Both the position numbers and the translations under genes were made by a program. A stretch of 57,392 bases of DNA from Bacteroidaceae bacterium. Its GTDB lineage: Bacteria > Bacteroidota > Bacteroidia > Bacteroidales > Muribaculaceae. Numbering within the stretch: position 1 is the first letter of the stretch; each line of letters starts with the position of its first letter. Of the stretch, positions 24,650 through 32,687 are shown in pieces. Below the pieces are notes generated by a model, which was given only the letters and a program-made list of their open reading frames with translations, made no database searches and was not told the origin of the DNA. The stretch lies in the NCBI GenBank assembly GCA_021768245.1, contig JAETNO010000021.1:1-57392 (forward strand), written 5' to 3'.

Positions 24650-26392
24650 TTACCATCCGGGATTTTGTACGAGATTGGTGTTGCGTTCAAGTTCAACCAA
24701 GGGGATTGGCCACAGTTCATGACGAGTCTGGTAGGAGCGGGTATACATAAGATTGCCAAATATGTCCCTTGCGTCTTTGACACTCGATTCGAGAAGTCCC
24801 CATCGGCGTAAATCCCAGTATCGTTGACCTTCTCCGGCGAGTTCACATGCACGCTCCTTGCGTATTCGCGCAGTCATTTCTTCCTTGTCGGTCACGCTCA
24901 ACCATTTCGGTCCTGAGTTGAGGCCGGGCATACCTACGCGAGCTCTCACTTTATTTACCTCTACTATTGCTTTGTCGGTTTCGTTGTTTTCGTTATATGC
25001 TTCGGCAAGCATAAGCAGTACGTCGCCGAGGCGGATTAGTGGGAATTCATATGGTGTACGGTTGTACTCTCCCCAGTATCCGTCGAGATTCCCTGTCGGA
25101 ATCCATTTTCGCCAGAAATAAGAGTTCCATCCTTCCGAATTCCTTATGAAGGCCATTGCCTCCATCGGAGCCCCTCCTTGTGTCGGGTCGGCAAGTACAA
25201 ACTGTTTGTCCATGGGATTGGATCCTGCGTCAGTCCCGAGGTAGTGTGAATAGGGAGTGATGATATTAAGGCAGAGACGTGGGTCGCGCTTGCGGTAGGC
25301 GTCCATCACTTTTGTCGTGTCACATTCGAGTGTGCTCGTGATTTCCGTGCTGCCCTGATTGATTGCTACGCTGAGATATTTGCGTCTGACATCGGCTCCT
25401 CCTTCGTTGAAACCGGGGAAAACATCATCCCAGTTGAAGGGTGTGCCGTCAAGGTTGTCGTACATGTCGGCAAGTGTCACAGACGGAACTATGCAATTGG
25501 ACGCTATCAGGCGCATGGTGGATTTGTTGCCGAAATATGATACTATATCTAAGGCATAGCCGGAAGTATTGCCGTCAATTGACTGGATTGAAAAAATCAT
25601 TTCCTTGCTGTGACGTCCGTTGTAGAGACGGAAAAGCTCATTGTAGTCGGGATGGAGTTCATATCCGTAATTATTATTGCGGTTGTAGACTATTTCCTCG
25701 AAATCATTTATAGCTTCCTGCCATTGATTGTTGAAGAGGTACACTTTCCCTCGGAGGGCATAGGCGGCCCCTTTGGTAGCCCGTCCCATATCCGCATCGT
25801 CCCATTTCACGGGAAGCAGGGCGACAGCGTCATTCAGGTCGTTTATGATATGTTGCAGGATTTCCTCGCGCGAAGAGCGGGGAGCGTTAAGCGATGTGAA
25901 CTGTTCGTTGATATCGAAGCTTTCGTCATAATAGGGCACTCCGCCCCAGCAGTTAAGCATCCTGAAGTAGGCCATGGCGCGAAGGAATTTCGCTTCACCC
26001 GTGACCCTCTCGATGGTCTGTTGGCTGATTTGCATCTTGGCCACATTCCTGATTACTGTATTTGAGCGGTGGACAAGCTCATAGAGATATTGCCAATGGT
26101 TTTGTACACCTCCGCTGCCTGAAGAGAATGATGTCCCACGGGAAATGTCAGCCCAAGGTGTAGTGCCGTCGGCAAGGTCGCTACACATGTCAAAGGTGAA
26201 TTCCATGCCGAAACACCATGGCGCTTTCATTGCGGCATACATGCCGATTGCGGCCTGTCGCGCATGCGCTTCTGTCTGCCAGAAGGTGGTGCCCGACATT
26301 TGATCGGATGGATTGTAATCGAGGCTTTCGCAGCTTGTCGATAGGATTGAGGCAAGTGCGATTGATATTGAGATAATATGATGATTTCTCAT
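24650..26392 (-). CDS. SusD/RagB-family outer-membrane lipoprotein
   Basis: A 580-residue surface lipoprotein: signal peptide with lipobox ILSTSC (Cys at about 20), then the SusD start LDYNPSDQMSGTTFWQTEAH, the TPR-like region LRAMAYFRMLNCWGGVPYYD and the C-terminal PLIRLGDVLLMLAEAYNE, RERACELAGEGQRYWDLRRW-type segments. SusD proteins cap the SusC barrel and bind the glycan or other nutrient. It lies 57 bases after susC on the same strand. No glycoside hydrolase is adjacent, so the ligand is unknown. Confidence 0.93.
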   Translation of the reverse strand: MRNHHIISISIALASILSTSCESLDYNPSDQMSGTTFWQTEAHARQAAIGMYAAMKAPWCFGMEFTFDMCSDLADGTTPWADISRGTSFSSGSGGVQNHWQYLYELVHRSNTVIRNVAKMQISQQTIERVTGEAKFLRAMAYFRMLNCWGGVPYYDESFDINEQFTSLNAPRSSREEILQHIINDLNDAVALLPVKWDDADMGRATKGAAYALRGKVYLFNNQWQEAINDFEEIVYNRNNNYGYELHPDYNELFRLYNGRHSKEMIFSIQSIDGNTSGYALDIVSYFGNKSTMRLIASNCIVPSVTLADMYDNLDGTPFNWDDVFPGFNEGGADVRRKYLSVAINQGSTEITSTLECDTTKVMDAYRKRDPRLCLNIITPYSHYLGTDAGSNPMDKQFVLADPTQGGAPMEAMAFIRNSEGWNSYFWRKWIPTGNLDGYWGEYNRTPYEFPLIRLGDVLLMLAEAYNENNETDKAIVEVNKVRARVGMPGLNSGPKWLSVTDKEEMTARIRKERACELAGEGQRYWDLRRWGLLESSVKDARDIFGNLMYTRSYQTRHELWPIPLVELERNTNLVQNPGW

Positions 26393-26449
26393 GAGATGAA
26401 CTGATGTTATTGAGATGAATTAGGCTTAAAATGTATTGTTGGAGAGCAT

Positions 26450-29400
26450 TTAAAGTGATACGTTGAGTCCTATTGAATATTGTCGGATTGCGGGATATCC
26501 TACTCCGGCCGCGATTTCCGGGTCAAGTCCCGGGAAATCGCTTATGGTGAAAAGATTGTCGATGCTTGCGTAGATCTTAAGTCTGTCAATACGGATTTTC
26601 CGTGACAGTTCCTGTGGAACCGTATAGCCTAACTGTATATTCTTACATCTTAGATATGCGGCATTATGGACAAAAGCGTCGCTCGCGATATTGTTTTTGC
26701 TGTTGGCATTGTTCCTGAGACGCGGATATTTAGATGAGTAAGGATTCTCGGGAGTCCATGCGTTGTCGGTGATGTCTTTGTTGAGCGATTGTCCCATGAC
26801 GGTTACAAAGCGGAAAGCCTGATTGTTGTAGTACACTGGATTGTCTCCGACGCCCTGTAGATGCATGCTGAAATCGAAATCTTTCCATATTGCACCGAGG
26901 CTTATTCCATAGGTGAATCTTGGAAGGGTTCCGTAGCCGATTTCAATGCGGTCGTTGGCGTCGAGGTTGCCGTCGCCGTTTGTGTCGGCATAAAGGAAAT
27001 CACCGAGTTCGGGGCGTTGGTATGTGGCGAAATAATTGGGATTTGTTGCGACAAGTTGCTCCACATAATCAAGGTCGGCCTGGTCGCGTATGATTCTGTC
27101 GACTTTAAGGACATAAAGCTGATTGATGGGTTTTCCTTCCTGGGTTTTGTAGACTCCGTTGATTGACGCTACGTCGCCTTGGAATTTCGTCACTTTGTTG
27201 TTGACAAATCCCATATTGAATCCCACGCTGTAGCTGACTTTACCGATTCTGTCGGCCCAGTTGATGTCGAGTTCGAATCCCTTGTTGTTTACTTCGCCCG
27301 CGTTTTGGTTCGGGATGGTGCTTGTGCCATGTTCGAGTGCTACCGGGAGGGAGATGAGTATACCTTTTGTGTCTTTATTGTAGATGTCAAACGAGCCGTT
27401 GAGTCTGTTGTTCAGCATCGAGAAATCAAAGCCGATGTTTGTCATATAGGTTTTTTCCCATGTTAGCTTTGAATTTGAGAGCATGGTCTGGGCGAACCCA
27501 CCTGCTATGGCGCCGTTGAGTATATAGTTGGCTGAAGAGTAGAGCGACTGGTACATATAGTAGCTTGTGGTGGCATTGTTTCCGAGCGAGCCGTATGATG
27601 CGCGGAGTTTCAGCTGGTTGAGCCAGGAACTTGCCGCTGTCATGAAGGATTCCTCCGAGATACGCCATCCGGCTGAGACCGACGGGAAATAGCCCCAGCG
27701 TTTGTCGGGTGCGAATTTTGATGAACCGTCGGCGCGTAGATTGGCCTCGAGAAGATATTTGTCGTCCCAATTTAGGTTGATGCGTCCGAAATAGGAGCGC
27801 ATTGCCCATTCCGAATAGTTGCCTGATATGGGGCCGTTTGTCGTTCCGGCGTCAATGGATGTCAGGGAATCGTCAATGAGGTCGTATTTGGTGAAACCTT
27901 CTTTTTCATATTTATTATATTCCTGGCTCATGCCCGCGAGCAGGGTCGCTTCAAGTCGGCTGACTTTGAAGTCATATTTTGCAGTGAGTTCTGACGTGCG
28001 GAAAGTATTGCTGTAGTTATAGCGTCTGATATATGTTCTGACCACTCCTTCACGTATCAAAACCGGGCCGTCAAAGGTGAAGCGGTAGAGGTCTCGGTCA
28101 CAGAGCTGGTATTCTTCACGACGTTGCCAGTAGTTATAGGAAAAAGACCCTTGTATTGAAAGTCCCTTTATAGGGGAGAGGCGGGCATAGAGTTTGGCTA
28201 CCGTGCGTCGGGTCTTGGTTGGGAATTCGTCTTTATAGAACCATTGACGGCGATATGGGTTGAAGTTGCTTACATTTTCTTCTTCAGGATTCTGGATTCC
28301 TCCATAGAGACCTGTCGCGGGGTCGAACAGGGTCATTCCCGGTACGGAATTGAAAGCTCCGGACCCGAAAATCACGTCGCCACCGGCTGTTGCGTTTTCT
28401 GCTGAAGGATTGTTTGAATCGATATATCCGAAGAGGTTTGTACCGACTGTGAGCCATGGTTTCACGCTGATGTCAAGATTGGCTCTTAGTTGGTAACGTT
28501 CGTAATCGGTATGGTAAATCATGCCGGGATTATTGATGTAGCCTCCGGAAAGGTTGTATCTTACCGTTCGTGTGGCCCCTGTCACGGATAGATTGTGATT
28601 CTGTACAACAGATGGATTCCGGTAGATATGGTCTTGCCAGTCGGTGTTTGGATAGATGGTCGGATTGCGTCCCGCGTCGTTGCGCCATTCGTCTATTTTC
28701 CCTTGTGAAAATCGGGGAGCCTGCCCGTTGGCTATCAAACCGGCGTTCTGTATTTCCATGAAATCGGCGTAGTTTGTCACTAAGTTTAGTCTTTTGGCTA
28801 CGGTCTCGAACGACACATTGCCACTGTAGGTCAGACGCGGACGGCGCTCCGTGCCGTTTTTTGTGGTGACAAGAATTACTCCGTTAGCCGCACGGGAACC
28901 ATATATCGCTGACGATGCGGCATCTTTTAGGATTGATATGTTGTCGATGTCTTGAGGGTTGATGTCGCTGAGGGCTATACCTGTCATGCCGTCGACTACC
29001 ACGAGCGGTGCCGCGTCGTTAAGTGTGCCCTGGCCGCGTACGCGTATGCTCTGTGACTCGTAACCTGGAGTGTTGCCTCCGGAATTTGTCACGGTCATGC
29101 CTGAGGCGAGACCTGCGAGTGCGTTTGTTACATTGGTGACAGGGCGGTCGCTGAATGCATCTTTTGAAATTGATGCCACCGAGCCCGTCAGATTGACTTT
29201 CTTTTGGGTGGCATAGCCGACAACTACCACTTCATCGAGAACAGAATGATTGACTTCGAGTACCATAGGGTAGACAGTCGTGCCTTCGACCACTGAAACT
29301 TCTGCGGGAGCATAGCCAATGAAGGAGGCTTGCAGTACGCTTCCGACCGGAATGTCAGCCAATAGGAACTTCCCGTCGATATCGGTTGCTGCGGTTGCCG

Positions 29401-29545
29401 CTGATCCGGCCACGCTTACCAGCGCGCCGGTCAGTGGCTGTCCGTCACTGTCTGTGACAGTGCCTGTCACGGTTACTTTATTAGCGTTTGCAGACAGGCT
29501 TATACATGAGAAGAATAAGATGATGAATGAAATAAGGTGTCTCAT
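26450..29545 (-). CDS. SusC/RagA-family TonB-linked outer-membrane transporter
   Basis: A 1031-residue receptor: signal peptide (MRHLISFIILFFSCISLSAN), carboxypeptidase-regulatory-like domain (VTVTGTVTDSDGQPLTGALV), the SusC-type TonB box region DEVVVVGYATQKK, plug domain (VRGQGTLNDAAPLVVVDG, SILKDAASSAIYGSRAANGV) and a large beta-barrel ending in an aromatic-rich strand. It imports a ligand captured by SusD, powered by TonB. The pair is divergent from a LytS/LytTR system; a regulatory link is plausible but unproved. Confidence 0.94.
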   Translation of the reverse strand: MRHLISFIILFFSCISLSANANKVTVTGTVTDSDGQPLTGALVSVAGSAATAATDIDGKFLLADIPVGSVLQASFIGYAPAEVSVVEGTTVYPMVLEVNHSVLDEVVVVGYATQKKVNLTGSVASISKDAFSDRPVTNVTNALAGLASGMTVTNSGGNTPGYESQSIRVRGQGTLNDAAPLVVVDGMTGIALSDINPQDIDNISILKDAASSAIYGSRAANGVILVTTKNGTERRPRLTYSGNVSFETVAKRLNLVTNYADFMEIQNAGLIANGQAPRFSQGKIDEWRNDAGRNPTIYPNTDWQDHIYRNPSVVQNHNLSVTGATRTVRYNLSGGYINNPGMIYHTDYERYQLRANLDISVKPWLTVGTNLFGYIDSNNPSAENATAGGDVIFGSGAFNSVPGMTLFDPATGLYGGIQNPEEENVSNFNPYRRQWFYKDEFPTKTRRTVAKLYARLSPIKGLSIQGSFSYNYWQRREEYQLCDRDLYRFTFDGPVLIREGVVRTYIRRYNYSNTFRTSELTAKYDFKVSRLEATLLAGMSQEYNKYEKEGFTKYDLIDDSLTSIDAGTTNGPISGNYSEWAMRSYFGRINLNWDDKYLLEANLRADGSSKFAPDKRWGYFPSVSAGWRISEESFMTAASSWLNQLKLRASYGSLGNNATTSYYMYQSLYSSANYILNGAIAGGFAQTMLSNSKLTWEKTYMTNIGFDFSMLNNRLNGSFDIYNKDTKGILISLPVALEHGTSTIPNQNAGEVNNKGFELDINWADRIGKVSYSVGFNMGFVNNKVTKFQGDVASINGVYKTQEGKPINQLYVLKVDRIIRDQADLDYVEQLVATNPNYFATYQRPELGDFLYADTNGDGNLDANDRIEIGYGTLPRFTYGISLGAIWKDFDFSMHLQGVGDNPVYYNNQAFRFVTVMGQSLNKDITDNAWTPENPYSSKYPRLRNNANSKNNIASDAFVHNAAYLRCKNIQLGYTVPQELSRKIRIDRLKIYASIDNLFTISDFPGLDPEIAAGVGYPAIRQYSIGLNVSL

Positions 29546-29573
29546 AAATAAACGTTGAAATAATACGTGTCGA

Positions 29574-29603
29574 CAAATTTAATACACAATTGCCATCCTT
29601 CGA
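29574..29603 (-). promoter_or_regulatory. Candidate promoter of susC
   Basis: Minus strand TAAATTTG (29574-29581) is an exact -7 element, with TCG (29601-29603) at 19 bases as a poor -33. A weak -33 may reflect dependence on an activator. Confidence 0.4.
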
Positions 29604-29654
29604 TTCATGTGGTGACGAACGACAGGAATGTATTGACAAAGGGCTTCTCCCGGG

Positions 29655-29685
29655 TTGCATCGATGGGATTAAAGCGATAACTTTG
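29655..29685 (+). promoter_or_regulatory. Promoter of the LytS/LytTR genes
   Basis: TTG (29655-29657), 20 bases, TAACTTTG (29678-29685): perfect. The -7 element ends four bases before the ATG, so the message should be leaderless or nearly so. Confidence 0.7.
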
Positions 29686-29689
29686 CATC

Positions 29690-30733
29690 ATGAAAACTGA
29701 TGAAAAGACTTTGGATTCTCCTAAACAGGAGATGCCGCTGAAGAGAGTGACGCTACTGGTTGACGCGTTGTTCTGTTTCCTGTTTCTCCCGTCACTTCTG
29801 TATTTCGCATCGATTCTTGGATGGTTGCAGATGTATCCGAGCTATAGTTGCGTGTTGATTGCATACTCTTATGCAATATATTTTGTCGTAAGGAAAATCA
29901 ATATCCCAAGACTTTTTATCAACAAAAAATATTGGCAAATTGTTTCGGTGCTCATACTGTTCTGGCTGATTACGGAACTGCTCACACGGTATCCTCACGA
30001 GAGCGACGAGGTTATGGACGCTTTCCCTAATTTAGCTGAATACATGATAACGCAAAAGGTTTGGATGCTCTCGCTTGTCGTGTTCGGCTATGGCCTTTCT
30101 GTCTCGCTGATATTGGAACTGATGCGTCAGGAGGAGAGGAGGCGCAGGCTCGAGGAACAGAAAATCAAGGCGGAACTAGGTCTTTACAAAGCTCAGATTA
30201 ACCCCCATTTCATGTTTAACACCCTTAACACTCTATATGGGATGATTGTCAGTCGGTCTGATAAATCAGAGGATGCATTTGTCAAGTTCATGGACATGGT
30301 GAAATATTCCTATACCTATGCCGACAGGACATTCGTTGATATAGGAAATGAAATCCGGTACATAGAGGATTATATAGGGCTGCAGTCGTTGCGGCTCAAT
30401 GGGCACACGCATGTCGAATGGTCAAAGGATATAGACGATGATAAGTCTCAGATACCTCCTATGCTGCTCATAACCTTTGTCGAGAATGCATTTAAATATG
30501 GTACTTCCTCGAGCGATGACTGCACGATATCCGTTAGGATTGTGCTTGAGAATGGTCTATTGGATTTTTCGACAGTCAATAATATAATGAATACTTCCAA
30601 GAAAGATGAGCAGCCTATAGGTATTGAAAATTGCAAGGCCAGGCTTCAGTTGCTGTATCCGGAGCGTTTTTCTCTTTCTGCCGCCAGGGATGGCGATATA
30701 TTTAAGGTGAACTTAAAAATTCAGCTGCAATGA
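29690..30733 (+). CDS. LytS-family sensor histidine kinase
   Basis: A 347-residue membrane kinase. Four hydrophobic segments occupy about residues 20-150, with no large extracytoplasmic domain, followed by a short coiled coil (RQEERRRRLEEQKIKAELGL) and the His_kinase domain with QINPHFMFNTLNTLYGMI (phospho-accepting His in INPHF). The ATPase domain has LLITFVENAFKYG. Such kinases sense membrane or small-molecule signals and phosphorylate a LytTR regulator. The downstream regulator overlaps by four bases (ATGA). The ATG lies right at the predicted transcription start. Confidence 0.92.
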   Translation: MKTDEKTLDSPKQEMPLKRVTLLVDALFCFLFLPSLLYFASILGWLQMYPSYSCVLIAYSYAIYFVVRKINIPRLFINKKYWQIVSVLILFWLITELLTRYPHESDEVMDAFPNLAEYMITQKVWMLSLVVFGYGLSVSLILELMRQEERRRRLEEQKIKAELGLYKAQINPHFMFNTLNTLYGMIVSRSDKSEDAFVKFMDMVKYSYTYADRTFVDIGNEIRYIEDYIGLQSLRLNGHTHVEWSKDIDDDKSQIPPMLLITFVENAFKYGTSSSDDCTISVRIVLENGLLDFSTVNNIMNTSKKDEQPIGIENCKARLQLLYPERFSLSAARDGDIFKVNLKIQLQ

Positions 30734-31431
30734 CCGGTAAGATTAGATGTATAGCCGTTGATGATGAGCCTTTTGCCCTTTCAGTGATTTCAACTTTCTG
30801 TGAAAGGATGGGCAATGTGGAGCTCTCCACATATACCGACCCCCGTCTCGGATTGGATGCCATAATGGAACGCAAGCCGGATTTGGTGCTTCTTGACATT
30901 GAGATGAACGGGTTGAACGGCCTTGATATAGCCCGCCATGTCGGGCAGCAGGCAGCTGTAATTTTCACCACGGCCTATGCTCAGTATGCTCTTGACGGAT
31001 ATGACCTCGATGTCGTGGATTTCCTACATAAGCCTTTTGCCTATGAGCGTTTCGTCAAGGCTATGGAGAAGGCAGGGCGGCGCATCAAACTTAACGCTGG
31101 CGCTGATACTAAACGTTCGATAGTCGTCAAGCAGGAATATGACAATGTCAATGTACCGTTGGCCGATATCCTTTATATTGAATCAATGGAAAATTATTGC
31201 AAGATATTCAAGGATAATGGCGAATGTATAATCTCGCGTATCTCTTTGAAGACGTTGCTAAATATGCTGCCGGCGTCCGCTTTTGTGAGGATACACCGCT
31301 CTTTCATAGTGGCAGTTGACAGGATAATGAAGTTCACCAAGCAGGATATCCGGCTTTCCAATGGCAAGCTGCTGCCAATCGGGCGTCATTATGCCACAGA
31401 GGTGTCAGCTGTGTTGTCAAACCGTTATTAA
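30730..31431 (+). CDS. LytTR-family response regulator
   Basis: A 233-residue regulator: receiver domain with DDEP acidic pair, phospho-Asp in LVLLDIEMNGLNGLD (about residue 55) and Lys in FLHKPFAYERF, then a LytTR DNA-binding domain (about 135-233) with PLADILYIESMENYCKIF and FVRIHRSFIVAVDRI. LytTR domains bind direct repeats upstream of targets. It is translationally coupled to the kinase. The neighbouring divergent susC is a natural candidate target. Confidence 0.93.
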   Translation: MTGKIRCIAVDDEPFALSVISTFCERMGNVELSTYTDPRLGLDAIMERKPDLVLLDIEMNGLNGLDIARHVGQQAAVIFTTAYAQYALDGYDLDVVDFLHKPFAYERFVKAMEKAGRRIKLNAGADTKRSIVVKQEYDNVNVPLADILYIESMENYCKIFKDNGECIISRISLKTLLNMLPASAFVRIHRSFIVAVDRIMKFTKQDIRLSNGKLLPIGRHYATEVSAVLSNRY

Positions 31432-31449
31432 ACGACATCGGCATAAATC

Positions 31450-31487
31450 AGACAGGCTTCTTTCATGACACTGAAAGAAGCCTGTCT
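31450..31487. terminator. Terminator after the response regulator (possibly shared with the minus-strand ncRNA)
   Basis: AGACAGGCTTCTTTCA (31450-31465) pairs perfectly with TGAAAGAAGCCTGTCT (31472-31487). A short T run follows on the plus strand; the minus side is less U-rich. Confidence 0.75.
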
Positions 31488-31497
31488 TTATAGGAAT

Positions 31498-31702
31498 CCG
31501 CGCCGGAGGAAGATGATGAAACTCCGAATGACAGGATTTGAGTGCTCGCCGACCTTTGTAATCCTCCGGGCAAATAAGCCTCCCTTCGCAGGGATGAGGC
31601 CCGCCATTGGGCGGCTAAGCTTGTCTCGGTATTTCAAGAATAATTGATGAGTTTCCCAATCGTGCTCCGGCGCGGGAAATTTTTAGTCTCTTCAATTATT
31701 AC
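31498..31702 (-). ncRNA. Structured non-coding RNA, possibly 6S-like
   Basis: A perfect promoter (31707-31738) starts minus-strand transcription near 31702 into a stretch with no gene but strong pairing. An 11-base-pair helix joins 31498-31508 with 31665-31675. A symmetrical nine-by-nine internal loop follows, then a seven-base-pair helix (31518-31524 with 31649-31655), a wide open region, a short CCGA/TCGG helix, and two terminal hairpins (GCCTC...GAGGC with a CCCT/AGGG tip, and CCGCC/GGCGG). This rod with symmetrical bubbles and about 200 bases resembles 6S RNA, which binds RNA polymerase. Sequence identity to known 6S RNA could not be checked. The 3' end may be the closing helix or the hairpin at 31450. 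Confidence 0.6.
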
Positions 31703-31706
31703 AACA

Positions 31707-31738
31707 CAAAATTACGTCATTTCGTTTGAATTTCCAAA
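31707..31738 (-). promoter_or_regulatory. Promoter of the structured ncRNA
   Basis: Minus strand TTTG (31735-31738), exactly 20 bases, TAATTTTG (31707-31714): a full Bacteroidota consensus, with no protein gene downstream on that strand. Confidence 0.75.
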
Positions 31739-31881
31739 TACCGAATCTTAAAATTTTTGATGGCCTTTGATTACATAAGCCAATCATAACATTTACAGGC
31801 CATATAATTTAATGGATACATCGCGAAACTCTCTATAAATGTATAGAGCGCCCGAAATTGTGTAATTTCAGAATCATATAA

Positions 31882-31920
31882 AAATCAAAGAGACTTCCGA
31901 TACGGAAGTCTCTTTGATTT
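31882..31920 (-). terminator. Terminator of tRNA-Glu
   Basis: An 18-base-pair perfect stem (31882-31899 with 31903-31920, three-base loop), four bases past the tRNA; the minus strand continues with TTTTT. Confidence 0.85.
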
Positions 31921-31924
31921 GCTG

Positions 31925-31997
31925 TAGCGAATCTGGGAATCGAACCCAGGTCTCCACCGTGAGAGGGTGGCGTGCTAGGCCACTACACTAAATCGCC
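31925..31997 (-). tRNA. tRNA-Glu (anticodon CUC)
   Basis: The minus strand gives a cloverleaf with anticodon stem CCACC/GGTGG and loop CTCTCAC (anticodon CUC), and T arm CTGGG-TTCGATT-CCCAG. The discriminator is A and CCA is not encoded. The acceptor stem has a G-T pair at its end and an apparent T-T mismatch. It has its own promoter and terminator. Confidence 0.9.
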
Positions 31998-32019
31998 TTG
32001 CTTTTTCGCTTTTGCTCTG

Positions 32020-32051
32020 CAAAGGTAGCGCGTTTTTTTGAGCGTTGCAAA
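32020..32051 (-). promoter_or_regulatory. Promoter of tRNA-Glu
   Basis: Minus strand TTTG (32048-32051), 20 bases, TACCTTTG (32020-32027): identical in both elements and spacing to the tRNA-Gln promoter. Confidence 0.75.
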
Positions 32052-32193
32052 TGTTTTACCCCGTTTTAACAAATATTTGCAGACAAGCTGTGCTCTTGTC
32101 GAATAAAACCAAACTTTATTACTGTTTGTTAAATATGTAACGAATCGTAGCGAATCATGCTATAGATTGTATTCAAATGCAGATGCATATCGA

Positions 32194-32222
32194 TTGTAAT
32201 TCGAGGAAAATGCTTACCTTTG
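32194..32222 (+). promoter_or_regulatory. Promoter of rsfS-ftsH
   Basis: TTG (32194-32196), 18 bases, TACCTTTG (32215-32222); the -7 is exact. The leader is about 60 bases. Confidence 0.5.
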
Positions 32223-32288
32223 TGACTCCTTTATAATAGGTATATATAATAGAAAGTTTCAACTTTATTTTCATCATTTTACCAGTTC

Positions 32289-32654
32289 ATGACTGAAAAA
32301 ACCACCGACATATTGCCCTTGATTATTGAGGGCGTTTATGACCGCAAAGGTCGAAAAGTGACAGTTGTCGACATGTCTGACATTGATACCGCAGCCGCAC
32401 GCAGGTTCGTCATATGTGAGGGTACCTCTACCCAACATGTTGCGGCAGTTGCCGACAGCATAAGGGAATATCTTCTGAATGAAGCCGGAGTCAAGCCGTA
32501 TAACTATGACGGTTATGCGAATTCGCAGTGGATTGTGATTGACTACGGTGATACGATGGTCCATGTGTTTCTTCCCCAGACACGTCAGCTATACAATCTT
32601 GAAGAGCTTTGGAGCGATGCCGTCATTACGGATTATCCTGAGCCATCAGTCTAA
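32289..32654 (+). CDS. rsfS: Ribosomal silencing factor RsfS
   Basis: A 121-residue RsfS/Iojap protein, which binds the large ribosomal subunit (protein L14) and blocks joining of the subunits when nutrients are low. The family segments VVDMSDIDTAAARRFVICEG, YDGYANSQWIVIDYGDTMVHVF and LYNLEELWSDA are all present and the length is typical. It is followed 33 bases later by ftsH in the same direction and probably shares its promoter at 32194. Confidence 0.93.
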   Translation: MTEKTTDILPLIIEGVYDRKGRKVTVVDMSDIDTAAARRFVICEGTSTQHVAAVADSIREYLLNEAGVKPYNYDGYANSQWIVIDYGDTMVHVFLPQTRQLYNLEELWSDAVITDYPEPSV

Positions 32655-32687
32655 AAAACGCATATTTCTTACAGAAAATATCTACAA

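Noticed and set aside
31465..31647. 60-codon plus-strand open frame after the response regulator
   Set aside because: It begins inside the terminator hairpin and lies within the structured RNA region; no protein features.
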